A DNA stretch of 6,798 bases from Actinomycetes bacterium (GTDB lineage: Bacteria; Actinomycetota; Acidimicrobiia; Acidimicrobiales; Palsa-688): contig JAKAXG010000239.1 in NCBI GenBank assembly GCA_021827225.1, positions 1 to 6,798 of the forward strand, given 5' to 3'. The notes under the pieces were generated by a model that saw only the letters and a list, made by a program, of their open reading frames with translations, searched no databases and had not been told where the DNA came from. Each line of letters starts with the position of its first letter. Within the stretch, counting starts at the first letter, position 1. Position numbers and translations under genes: made by a program. Below, piece by piece: positions 1 through 6,738 of the stretch.

Positions 1-86
1 AAACACCGTCTGACCTGGGAGAATACGCTTTGAACTGCACCAATGTGATTCCGGGGGTGACGGTTCGAATCCCTCCGCGCCCACGA
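1..86 (+). tRNA. tRNA 3' end (T-arm and acceptor strand), partial or remnant
   Basis: Bases 59-75 form a T-arm with the canonical loop TTCGAAT (64-70); the stem GACGG/CCCTC has one C-C mismatch at its centre. Bases 76-82 (CGCGCCC) would be the acceptor 3' strand, 83 the discriminator A, and the next bases are CGA rather than CCA. The matching 5' acceptor strand (about GGGCGCG), a clear D-arm and a paired anticodon arm are not seen in 1-58, so the gene either starts before the window with a long or interrupted body, or this is only a leftover tRNA 3' end such as an integration site. A tmRNA is unlikely because the position equivalent to 70 is C, not the U needed for the G3-U70 pair. The amino acid identity cannot be read, and the left boundary is the window edge, not a mapped end. 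Confidence 0.35.
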
Positions 87-142
87 CAGGCTCTCCGGGC
101 CGGCCGGCGCGCTCGGGGCGCCATTCCTGAGAGACTGCGGAT

Positions 143-159
143 GCGCACCTGCGGTGCGC
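143..159 (+). promoter_or_regulatory. Leader hairpin upstream of the aldehyde dehydrogenase
   Basis: A perfect 7-bp stem (GCGCACC/GGTGCGC) closes a 3-base TGC loop, 11 bases before the Shine-Dalgarno sequence. A second, weaker hairpin (GGCGC/GCGCC, 7-base loop) lies at 106-122. Neither is followed by a T-run. They could end transcription of the upstream RNA gene, stabilise the 5' end of the aldehyde dehydrogenase mRNA, or be an operator. I see no convincing -10/-35 pair between 87 and 170. Confidence 0.3.
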
Positions 160-181
160 CTGACAGACACGGGGAGACTGC

Positions 182-1597
182 ATGCGAACCGATTCGCTAT
201 ACATCAACGGCCAGTGGGTGCCCTCCGCCGGCTCCGGCCGGATAGAGGTCCTAAACGCCTCCACAGAGGAGGTCATCGACTCCATCCCCCAGGGAACGCC
301 CGAGGACGTGGACCGGGCGGTCCGGGCCGCCCGGGACGCCTTCGAGACCTGGTCGACCACCTCCACGGCTGACCGGGCCAAGTACCTGAGGGCCATCGCC
401 GAGGGCCTCCAGTCGCGCGCCGGCGAGCTGGTGGAGACCATCTCCAAGGAGGTGGGATCACCGACGTGGTTCTCCCAGCTGGCCCAGGTGGGCCTGCCCG
501 GGATCGACGTGGCGTCGGTCGCCGAGATCATCGAGAGCTACCAGTTCGAGGAGACCGTCGGCTCCTCGCTGGTCGTCAAGGAGCCCGTCGGCGTGGTCGG
601 CTGCATCACCCCGTGGAACTACCCGCTCCACCAGATCACGGCCAAGATCGCCCCGGCCCTGGCGGTCGGCTGCACCGTGGTGCTCAAACCGTCGGAGGTG
701 GCCCCGCTCAACGCGTTCATCCTGGCGGAGATCATCGACTCGGCCGGGCTGCCGCCCGGCGTGTTCAACCTGGTCACCGGGTACGGCAGCGACGTCGGCG
801 AGGCCATCGCCTCCCACCCGCTGGTCGACATGGTCTCCTTCACCGGCTCGACCCGGGCCGGCCGCCGGGTGAGCGCTCTGGCTTCGGAGACGGTGAAGCG
901 GGTGGCCCTGGAGCTGGGGGGCAAGTCCCCGAACGTGATCCTCGAGGACGCCGACTTCGAGAAGGCCGTGCCCGACGCCATCGCGCAGTGCTTCATCAAC
1001 TCCGGGCAGACCTGCTCGGCGCTCACCCGCCTCATCGTCCCCCGGTCCCGGCTGGCCGAGACCGAGGAGCTGGCCCGCCAGACCGCCGAGGCCTACGCGC
1101 TGGGCGACCCCTTCGCCGAGGGCACCCGGCTGGGACCGGTCATCTCGGCCACCCAGCGGGACCGGGTGACCGGTTACATCCGCAAGGGCATCGACGAGGG
1201 GGCCAAGCTGGTGACCGGCGGACCGGACCGCCCGGACGGCTTCGAACGGGGCTACTACGTGCAGCCCACGGTCTTTTCCGAGGTGCGCCCCGACATGACC
1301 ATCGCCCGGGAGGAGATCTTCGGCCCGGTCCTGGTCATCCTCCCCTACGACGACGAGGATGACGCCGTGCGCATCGCCAACGACACCGACTACGGGCTGG
1401 CCGGCGGGGTGTGGGCCGGAGACCAGGAGAAGGCCAAGGCGGTGGCCCGCCGGATCCGCACCGGGCAGGTCGCCATCAACGGCGGTTCCTTCAACCCGGT
1501 CGCTCCCTTCGGGGGCTACAAGCAGTCCGGCAACGGTCGGGAGCTCGGCAAGTTCGGCATCGAGGAGTTCCTCGAGATCAAGGCCATGCAGCTCTAG
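182..1597 (+). CDS. Aldehyde dehydrogenase family protein (NAD-type)
   Basis: A complete 471-residue aldehyde dehydrogenase of normal family length, expected to be a soluble cytoplasmic enzyme oxidising an aldehyde to the acid with NAD(P)+. All core motifs are present: PWNYP with the oxyanion Asn146, LKPSE (Lys169 for cofactor phosphate; Glu172, at the position that usually favours NAD+ over NADP+), the Rossmann motif FTGST (220-224), LELGG with general base Glu244, GQTC with catalytic nucleophile Cys278, EEIFGPV (377-383) and PFGGYKQSG (442-450). The ATG at 182 is chosen because GGGGAG (171-176) lies 5 bases upstream and the N-terminus [10 protein letters not shown] is typical of the family. 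The substrate cannot be deduced. It stands alone on the plus strand and converges on the signalling genes, so a functional link is not supported. Confidence 0.97.
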   Translation: MRTDSLYINGQWVPSAGSGRIEVLNASTEEVIDSIPQGTPEDVDRAVRAARDAFETWSTTSTADRAKYLRAIAEGLQSRAGELVETISKEVGSPTWFSQLAQVGLPGIDVASVAEIIESYQFEETVGSSLVVKEPVGVVGCITPWNYPLHQITAKIAPALAVGCTVVLKPSEVAPLNAFILAEIIDSAGLPPGVFNLVTGYGSDVGEAIASHPLVDMVSFTGSTRAGRRVSALASETVKRVALELGGKSPNVILEDADFEKAVPDAIAQCFINSGQTCSALTRLIVPRSRLAETEELARQTAEAYALGDPFAEGTRLGPVISATQRDRVTGYIRKGIDEGAKLVTGGPDRPDGFERGYYVQPTVFSEVRPDMTIAREEIFGPVLVILPYDDEDDAVRIANDTDYGLAGGVWAGDQEKAKAVARRIRTGQVAINGGSFNPVAPFGGYKQSGNGRELGKFGIEEFLEIKAMQL

Positions 1598-1621
1598 GGC
1601 CGCCTGCCGGGGCGGGCCCCT

Positions 1622-1700
1622 GACCAGGCCGCCTCTCCGGACCCCACCGCCGCCCGCCGTCCGGCGGGCGGCGGCGCGCCCGGGTCCGGAGGCGGCGGTC
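1622..1700. terminator. Large interrupted inverted repeat between convergent genes, probable bidirectional terminator
   Basis: The inner stem is perfect over 13 positions (1647-1659 with 1662-1674; about 12 bp around a 4-base loop). Around it three further arms pair: 1637-1644 with 1682-1689, 1628-1634 with 1690-1696, and 1622-1625 with 1697-1700, with short bulges between. It occupies almost the whole gap after the dehydrogenase stop and reaches into the stop codon (TGA, 1701-1699) of the minus-strand gene. There is no T-run on either side, as is common for hairpin terminators in GC-rich actinobacteria. A small GGGG/CCCC hairpin also lies at 1609-1620. The terminator role is inferred from position and symmetry. 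Confidence 0.6.
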
Positions 1701-3585
1701 AGCCCCCGGTCAGGTCGACGATGGTGCTGCGGATCTCGGTGATTATCCGATCCAGCGCCTCCACCGACCGGTTGATGGCCGCGGTCATCTGCTCCGCCGG
1801 CCGGCCGACGACCGCCTGCAGGCGGAGGCCGGTGCCGAACAGGTGCTGTATCACCCGGTCGTGGAGATCCTTGGCGATGCGCTCCCTCTCCTCCACCAGC
1901 GCCAGGCTGGCCCGGGCCGCGCTCAGATCGAGGGCCAGGGCCGCCGAGCGGGCGAACATCTCCACCACCGCCAGGTCCGCCTCCTCGTAGGCCGGGCCGG
2001 ACCGCTCGCCGGCCACGACCAGCGCGCCGAAGCACCGCTCGCCGTGCAGCAGCGGCACCACCAGGGCCGGGCCCAGCTCCGGCGACGTACCGGGCAGCAG
2101 CACCGCCCCGGTCTCGTTGAGGTCCTTGACGACCAGGGAGCGCCCGGTGGTGATGGCCCGGCCCAGGAACGTGTCGCCCGGAGGCTGACCCGCCCCCAAG
2201 AGGCTGTAGCGCCGGGGGGAGTCCTCGGCCACGGTCATGACCTCGTCGCCCGATTCGGAGAGGGTGGCGGCGTAGGCGGCAGCCCCGCCCACCAGGCGGC
2301 GGGCGTGGGCCGCGGACAGAGTGAGGATGTCCTCGAGCGGCTCCCGGCGCAGCAGCGCCAGCGTCAGGTCGGTGAGCCCCCGCAGGATCTCCTCGGTCCG
2401 CCTTCGCTCGGTCACGTCGCGCACCACCGTCCAGCGCCGACCGCCCCCGGCGGCACCGTTGGCGGCCACAGAGATGACGTCGCCGACGAGCAGGGTCCCG
2501 TCGGGCCTGCGGTAGGTGATCTCGCTGCGCTCGTCGCCGGGGTAGCCGACGCCGGGGCCGGCCCCGGCGGTCCGGGCGCCGGGCAGGCGCCCGGAGCGGG
2601 CCAGCTCGTCCTCGGTCATGGCGAACATGGCCTGCGCCGCCCGGTTGGCGGACAGCAGCTCCCCCGCCGGGCCGGTGAGCAGAACCCCGTCGGGGCTCTC
2701 CTGGTAGAGGGCCGCCAGCTCGGCCAGCTCCCCCTGGACCGTGGCCAGGGCCAGAGCCACCGCGGCCGAGCCGGCCAGCATCTCGGCGGTGGCCAGCTCC
2801 TCGCCGCCGTAGCGGGGCCGGTCCGGGCGGGCCGCGACTATCAGGCTGCCGAAGTGGCGGTCCCGGTGGCGGAGCGGGACGCCCAGGGCCGGCCCCAGCC
2901 CCAGGGACCGGCCCATCTCCGAGGCCCCGCTGCGGGCGTGGCTGAGGTCGTCGATGAGCACCGAGCGGTCGCCCATGGCGATCTGCCCGGCCAGCACCGA
3001 CTCGATCGGGAAGTCCTTCCCGCTGTAGTCGGGGAGATCCGGTGAGTCCCCATCCTGGGCCACCACCACGACCCTCCTGCCGTCGCTGCTGGTCGCCGAT
3101 ATCCACGCCGCGGCCCCGCCCACCATGCGCCGGGCGGCCGCAGCCGTACTCCTCATCAGCTGACGCAGCGGCGCCCCGCCCAGCAGCTCGGCGGTCAGCT
3201 CGTCCAGGCTCTGGAGGGCCTGCTCCGCCCTCCAGCGGGCGGTGATGTCCCTCACGGTCATCCAGCAGCTGGACGTCCCGAGCGGGGTGGCGTTGACCGC
3301 GGCCACGAAGGTGGTGCCGTCGCCGCGCCGGCACGTCACGTCCAGGCGGAACCGGCCGGCCGGCCCCTCGGACAGGATCCGGTGCAGCGGACCGTCGTCG
3401 GGCTCCTCCACGACGCCGGCCAGCCCGGTCCGTTTGAGCTCGTCCGGGGTCATGCGCAGCATGGCGCAGGCGGCCGGGTTCACCTCCAGGAACCGGCCGC
3501 CCGGCCCGAGCAGGGCGGCCCCGTCCGGGCAGCGCTCGAAGAAGGCCGACGCCTCCTCCGGTCGGACAGCGGGCTGGCCGTCCAT
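1699..3585 (-). CDS. PAS-GAF-PAS-GAF-HisKA_3 sensor protein lacking the histidine kinase ATPase domain
   Basis: A 628-residue soluble sensor without membrane segments. Numbered from the ATG at 3585: PAS about 10-122, GAF about 126-285, PAS about 286-397, GAF about 400-557, then a HisKA_3 dimerisation/phosphoacceptor domain about 566-626 with the H-box ERIAKDLHDRV and phosphoacceptor His575. This is the DevS/NarX type of H-box. The protein stops only a few residues after that domain (ending IVDLTGG), so the HATPase_c domain with N, G1 and G2 boxes is absent, and no remnant is seen in the following 100 bases. It therefore cannot autophosphorylate alone; it may receive or pass on phosphate, or act as a dimeric regulator. 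The two PAS-GAF units look duplicated: GPALGVPLRHRDRHFGSLIV in GAF1 matches GPALVVPLLHGERCFGALVV in GAF2. A TTG at 3600 is an alternative start adding 5 residues. The ligands (haem, nucleotide, redox) are not readable. Confidence 0.9.
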   Translation of the reverse strand: MDGQPAVRPEEASAFFERCPDGAALLGPGGRFLEVNPAACAMLRMTPDELKRTGLAGVVEEPDDGPLHRILSEGPAGRFRLDVTCRRGDGTTFVAAVNATPLGTSSCWMTVRDITARWRAEQALQSLDELTAELLGGAPLRQLMRSTAAAARRMVGGAAAWISATSSDGRRVVVVAQDGDSPDLPDYSGKDFPIESVLAGQIAMGDRSVLIDDLSHARSGASEMGRSLGLGPALGVPLRHRDRHFGSLIVAARPDRPRYGGEELATAEMLAGSAAVALALATVQGELAELAALYQESPDGVLLTGPAGELLSANRAAQAMFAMTEDELARSGRLPGARTAGAGPGVGYPGDERSEITYRRPDGTLLVGDVISVAANGAAGGGRRWTVVRDVTERRRTEEILRGLTDLTLALLRREPLEDILTLSAAHARRLVGGAAAYAATLSESGDEVMTVAEDSPRRYSLLGAGQPPGDTFLGRAITTGRSLVVKDLNETGAVLLPGTSPELGPALVVPLLHGERCFGALVVAGERSGPAYEEADLAVVEMFARSAALALDLSAARASLALVEERERIAKDLHDRVIQHLFGTGLRLQAVVGRPAEQMTAAINRSVEALDRIITEIRSTIVDLTGG

Positions 3586-3593
3586 GTCGTCGA

Positions 3594-3598
3594 TCCTC
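3594..3598 (-). promoter_or_regulatory. Ribosome binding site choosing the ATG start at 3585
   Basis: On the minus strand GAGGA lies exactly 8 bases before the ATG at 3585. It overlaps the in-frame TTG at 3600, which has only a run of G residues upstream. This favours the ATG. Confidence 0.55.
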
Positions 3599-3672
3599 AA
3601 CCGGCCCCCCCGGAACGGCGCGCAGATCTGGTCACCGCGGCCATCATGGCGTCCGGGTGCCGGCCCGCAGAA

Positions 3673-3686
3673 GGGACCAAGGTCCC
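3673..3686. promoter_or_regulatory. GGGAC-N4-GTCCC palindrome, DosR/DevR-box-like operator candidate
   Basis: The 14-base sequence GGGACCAAGGTCCC is a perfect inverted repeat around AA, in the gap between the cobalamin-binding gene and the PAS/GAF sensor gene. The half-sites and their 4-base spacing equal the core of the mycobacterial DosR (DevR) box, GGGACTWWAGTCCC; only the inner T/A pair is replaced by C/G, and the outer flanks do not match. Its centre is about 94 bases upstream of the sensor ATG. A poor -10-like CATGAT (minus strand, 3648-3643) would place the box near -44. The alternative is a weak hairpin (5 bp, 4-base loop, then TTCT on the minus strand) terminating the upstream operon. 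Confidence 0.4.
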
Positions 3687-3716
3687 ATGACGGGCAGCGG
3701 GCGCAGGCCGGCGGGG

Positions 3717-4754
3717 TCAGGTTGCGAGGGCCGCGGCGAGGAACCGCTGGGCCCGCGGCTGGTCACCGAGGACCGCGGAGACCGCCCCCGAGGTCGTCTC
3801 CAGCCCGACGGTGAGCGCCCGGCGGGGGACGTCGCGGGCAGAGAGCACGTCGCCCAACCAGGTCGTGAAGCCGGTGTAGAGCTCCGGGTCGTCGACGAAC
3901 AGGGCGGCTTCCAGGAATCCCACCAGGTGACCGAGGTCCTCCTCGGTGCGCTCCAGCTGACGACCGTCGCAGGTGGCCAGGGCCGGCCAGCGCTTCGCCA
4001 GCTGCGACATGGAACAGTCGACCAGCTCCCTCCGGTGACGCCGCAGCAGGTCGGCGCTGCGGTCGGGCTGGCGGTGCGGCGGCGCCGGATCGGTGTAGGC
4101 CGGCCAGGAACCCGACGAGATGGCGGCCAGGGCCCGGCGGGCGTCACCGGCCGTGCCGTTGGCACCCAGGGTCATGCCCCACCTGCCCGACGGCCCGAAG
4201 CCGGGACCGCCCACGATCACCGGAACGCCGGACTGGCGGGACGCCTCGATCATCCGGCGGGCCCGGGGCAGGCCGGTGGGCAGCGAGCAGGACAGGGCGG
4301 TCAGGTCCGAGCCCGAGTCCCGGAGGAACTGGGCCAGGTGGTCGGCGGGGACCGACGCCCCCAGGTAGTGCACCGTCCATCCGCCCTCCCGCAGCACCGC
4401 GGCCACGACCCGGGCCGGAAGGGAGTGCCACTCCCCGTCCACGCAGGTGACGACGGCGCGCCCCTGGTCCGGCGCCGCTTCGACGGTCGCAGCCAGGGCG
4501 GCCACCACGTCCTCACTCACCGAGGTGGCCCGGTGCTCCTGGGCCACGTTCCACCGGTTGGCCGCCCACAGCGCCCCGACCTCGACCTGGGCCGCCGCCA
4601 CCAGGCCTTCGAGTACATCCACGAGGGCCACACCGGCCCGGCGCAGGCCCAGCGCCACCTGCACCGCAGCCGCCGAGTTGCCGCCGGTGAGAGCATCCCA
4701 GTAGGCCCGGCGAGCCGGGTCCGGGACGGCCTCCGTCTGGACCCTTGCGCTCAC
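3717..4754 (-). CDS. Cobalamin (B12)-binding sensor protein with RsbR-N-like C-terminal domain
   Basis: A 345-residue soluble protein in three parts. Residues about 15-95 form the four-helix cap of cobalamin-binding proteins and contain the Wx9EH signature (Trp63, Glu73, His74) known from CarH/LitR adenosylcobalamin photoreceptors. Residues about 98-215 form the Rossmann-like B12 domain: GEWHSLP carries the lower axial ligand candidate His110 in an ExHxxP version of DxHxxG, followed by YLGASVP, SCSL (155-158) and GGPGFG. Residues about 232-345 are helical and resemble the RsbR N-terminal sensor domain (RRELVD, KRWPAL, then VLSARDVPRRAL). No DNA-binding helix and no catalytic mutase or methyltransferase domain is present, so a sensory role is inferred. 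The GTG start is chosen because GTGA overlaps the phosphatase stop by 4 bases, with GAGG 4 bases before it. The light response itself is inference. Confidence 0.88.
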   Translation of the reverse strand: MSARVQTEAVPDPARRAYWDALTGGNSAAAVQVALGLRRAGVALVDVLEGLVAAAQVEVGALWAANRWNVAQEHRATSVSEDVVAALAATVEAAPDQGRAVVTCVDGEWHSLPARVVAAVLREGGWTVHYLGASVPADHLAQFLRDSGSDLTALSCSLPTGLPRARRMIEASRQSGVPVIVGGPGFGPSGRWGMTLGANGTAGDARRALAAISSGSWPAYTDPAPPHRQPDRSADLLRRHRRELVDCSMSQLAKRWPALATCDGRQLERTEEDLGHLVGFLEAALFVDDPELYTGFTTWLGDVLSARDVPRRALTVGLETTSGAVSAVLGDQPRAQRFLAAALAT

Positions 4755-6223
4755 GCCGCCTCGCCGACCGGGGCGACCTGGACGGCGAGGACGGCCATGT
4801 CGTCGTGGGGCCGGCCGTCGAGGTGGTCCAGGGCGGTCTGCAGCAACCGCTCGGCTATCGCCTGGGATGTCATCCCCCCGCAGTCAGCCAGCACCGGGGC
4901 CAGGCGTTCCACCCCGAGCAGCCCGTCGCCGCCCCGGGCGTCGGGCAGGCCGTCGGTGAAGCACACCATCACCTCGCCGGCGGCCAGGCCGAACTCGGTG
5001 GAGGAGAACTCCACCGCCGGCAGCATCCCGACGATGGGGCCCCGCACCTCCACCTCCTCCACCACCCCTTCCCGGCGGCGCAGCAGCGGGGCCGGATGAC
5101 CGCCGGCGGCCAGGCAGACCGACACCGAGTCATCCAGCTTCCGGTGCAGCATGCCGTGCAGGAGGGTCACGAACGAGGACCCGTCCGTACGGAGCAGGGC
5201 GGCGTTCAGGAGGCGCAACCTCTCCGCCGGGTCGCTCGACACCAGGGCGACGGTGCCGAGCGACTGGCGGACCTGACCGGTGAGCACCGCGGCCTCGACG
5301 CCCTTGCCGCACACATCGCCGATCGAGAAGCTCCAGCCGTCGCCCTCCTCGGCCATCTCGTAGAAATCGCCGCCGATCTCGGTGGTCTCCATGGCCGGGC
5401 GGTACACCGCCCCGACCTGCAGCCCCGGGGGGGCGGGCAGGGCCGCCGGCAGCAGCGCCGAGCGCAGCGTGGCGGCCAGGGTCGAGCGCTCCTCGTACAC
5501 CCGGGCCGAGTTGACGGCGACGGCGGCCCGGCGGGCCAGGCCGAGAAGGATCTCCCGGTCGGGGATCCCGGTCGGGCACAGGGCCAGGAGACCGAGCCCG
5601 GTGCCGAAGGCCCGCAGTCCCAGCACCACCACCCGGACGGGGCCCCCGGCGAGGAGGGCGGACGCCGCGTCGTCGGACGCCCCCAGCTCGGTCAGCTCGG
5701 CCGGCACGGCCGCCTTGAACTCCTCGTAGTCGACCTCGATGGACTGGCGGATGCGCCGGCGGCCGGACTCGTCCAGGCGGGTGGTGGGAACGGCCCGGTC
5801 GTCGGAGGACGACTGGGGCCCCCGGCTGGCCTGGCGGACCCGGTCGTTGTCCCACAGCGTGATCGCCGCCCACCCGGCCAGGCGGGGCACGACCAGCTCG
5901 GCGATGCGACCCACCGTCCGCCGGACGTTGAGGCTGCCGGCCAGGGCGTCACTGACCTCGACGTCGAAGCGGGCGGTGTCGCGCTCGGCCAGGGCGTCCG
6001 CCGAGAGGTACCACACCGATTCGCCCCCCGGCAGCTGCCGGCGGTTGCGGACCGCCACCGGGAAGTCGCTGAGCAGTCCGGCCACCGGACGGCCGATGAG
6101 CGACCCGGGGGCCACGCCCCCGAGGGCCCGGGCGGCCGCCGGATTGATGTAGGAGAGACGGCCGTCGCCGTCACCCACCAAGATGCCCGCCGGCTCGCCG
6201 TCGACGGCGAGGGACCAGTCCAA
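4751..6223 (-). CDS. PAS-GAF-PP2C (SpoIIE/RsbU-type) serine phosphatase
   Basis: About 490 residues from a TTG at 6223. An N-terminal PAS domain (about 5-75, with GILVGDGDGRLSYINPAAA) is followed by a GAF-like domain (about 90-245), the helical linker typical of RsbU (LRSALLPAALPAPPGL), and a PP2C/SpoIIE phosphatase domain (about 267-484). The metal-binding acidic residues are all there: GGDFY (Asp286), GDVCGKG (Asp303), TDGL (Asp424) and the final DDMAVL (Asp474, Asp475), so it should be an active Mn/Mg phosphatase. In partner switching such enzymes dephosphorylate an RsbV-type antagonist. No membrane segment is seen. The frame stays open up to 6382, but the extra 53 residues are Arg/Pro-rich and overlap the ATP-binding gene by 151 bases. 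TTG 6223 begins just before the PAS homology and 8 bases after that gene's stop. Its ribosome site is weak, suggesting coupled translation; GTG 6307 is a less likely start. Confidence 0.9.
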   Translation of the reverse strand: MDWSLAVDGEPAGILVGDGDGRLSYINPAAARALGGVAPGSLIGRPVAGLLSDFPVAVRNRRQLPGGESVWYLSADALAERDTARFDVEVSDALAGSLNVRRTVGRIAELVVPRLAGWAAITLWDNDRVRQASRGPQSSSDDRAVPTTRLDESGRRRIRQSIEVDYEEFKAAVPAELTELGASDDAASALLAGGPVRVVVLGLRAFGTGLGLLALCPTGIPDREILLGLARRAAVAVNSARVYEERSTLAATLRSALLPAALPAPPGLQVGAVYRPAMETTEIGGDFYEMAEEGDGWSFSIGDVCGKGVEAAVLTGQVRQSLGTVALVSSDPAERLRLLNAALLRTDGSSFVTLLHGMLHRKLDDSVSVCLAAGGHPAPLLRRREGVVEEVEVRGPIVGMLPAVEFSSTEFGLAAGEVMVCFTDGLPDARGGDGLLGVERLAPVLADCGGMTSQAIAERLLQTALDHLDGRPHDDMAVLAVQVAPVGEAA

Positions 6224-6231
6224 ACCCCGGC

Positions 6232-6738
6232 TCAGACCGCCGCGTCGAGGCGCGACCGTACCGACACCCCGCCGAGTCCGGACGCAGAGGAGGACGGGTG
6301 GGACCACTCCGGCCGGCGTCGCTCCATGGAGAGCACGTCGGCATCGGAGGTGGCGTCGTCGGGCAGGGCCAGGCTGAACCACACGATCTTGCCCCCGGAG
6401 GTGGCGGTGATCCCCCAGTCCGAGCTGATCGCCGCCACGATGTGCAACCCCCGGCCGCTCTCGGACAGGGCGTCGTCGTCGCTCACCACGGGCCGGCGCA
6501 ACTGAGGGTCACTGTCGCGGATGGCGATGGTGACGGAGTCACCGCTGGATACGGTCAGGATCAGCTCCGTGCCGGCGTGGCGCACGGCGTTGGCCACCAG
6601 CTCGCTGGTGCCCAGCTGGGCATCCTCGACCAGCCGCGCCAGGTTCCATCCCAGCAGCAGGTCCCGCACGTAGTGGCGGGCCACGGTGACGCTGGAGGGG
6701 TGGCAGGGCAGCTGCAGTACCGCCTCGGTGGGGTTCAT
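6232..6738 (-). CDS. RsbW-like ATP-binding protein (HATPase_c_2), anti-sigma/serine kinase type
   Basis: 168 residues, the usual size of stand-alone GHKL ATPases of the RsbW/SpoIIAB group plus a tail. The N-box is ELVANAVRHAG (Glu46, Asn50), the G1 box RDSDP (Asp75), and the G2 region GRGLHIV (95-101), followed by GGKIVWFSL, as in actinobacterial members. Known relatives phosphorylate an antagonist on Ser/Thr and sequester a sigma factor; which partner applies here is not shown. Residues about 128-168 are a low-complexity Ser/Arg-rich tail beyond the ATPase fold, probably disordered. The start is ATG 6738, with GGAGAA (6750-6745) 6 bases before it. The ATG shares bases with the TGA of a preceding open frame, and the stop lies 8 bases before the phosphatase start, so the genes are probably co-translated. 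Confidence 0.92.
   Translation of the reverse strand: MNPTEAVLQLPCHPSSVTVARHYVRDLLLGWNLARLVEDAQLGTSELVANAVRHAGTELILTVSSGDSVTIAIRDSDPQLRRPVVSDDDALSESGRGLHIVAAISSDWGITATSGGKIVWFSLALPDDATSDADVLSMERRRPEWSHPSSSASGLGGVSVRSRLDAAV

Noticed and set aside
1..86. tmRNA (ssrA) 3' end
   Set aside because: The acceptor strand has C at the position equivalent to 70, so the G3-U70 pair needed for alanine charging cannot form, and the conserved GGAC before the T-stem is missing.
1598..1698. A frameshifted remnant of a histidine kinase ATPase domain after the sensor stop
   Set aside because: Reading the minus strand past the stop gives no N, G1 or G2 box in any frame; the space is taken by the palindrome.
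1843..3045. A 400-codon plus-strand open frame opposite the sensor gene
   Set aside because: Composition is typical of an antisense shadow, with no motif and no ribosome site seen.
458..3334. A 958-codon minus-strand open frame crossing the dehydrogenase and the sensor gene
   Set aside because: It is antisense to a complete enzyme with all catalytic motifs and out of frame with the sensor; its product is Gly/Arg/Pro-rich with no domain. Long stop-free shadows are expected at this GC content.
3657..5099. A 480-codon plus-strand open frame opposite the cobalamin-binding gene
   Set aside because: Low-complexity translation, and it lies opposite a clear B12-binding protein; treated as a shadow frame.
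6211..6221. A second DosR-like site (GGGACCAGTCC)
   Set aside because: The spacing between half-sites is 2 rather than 4, the second half-site is incomplete, and it lies inside coding sequence near the phosphatase start.
4745..6505. A 586-codon plus-strand open frame opposite the phosphatase
   Set aside because: The product is His/Gly/Gln-rich without recognisable domains, and the opposite strand encodes intact PAS, GAF and PP2C motifs.
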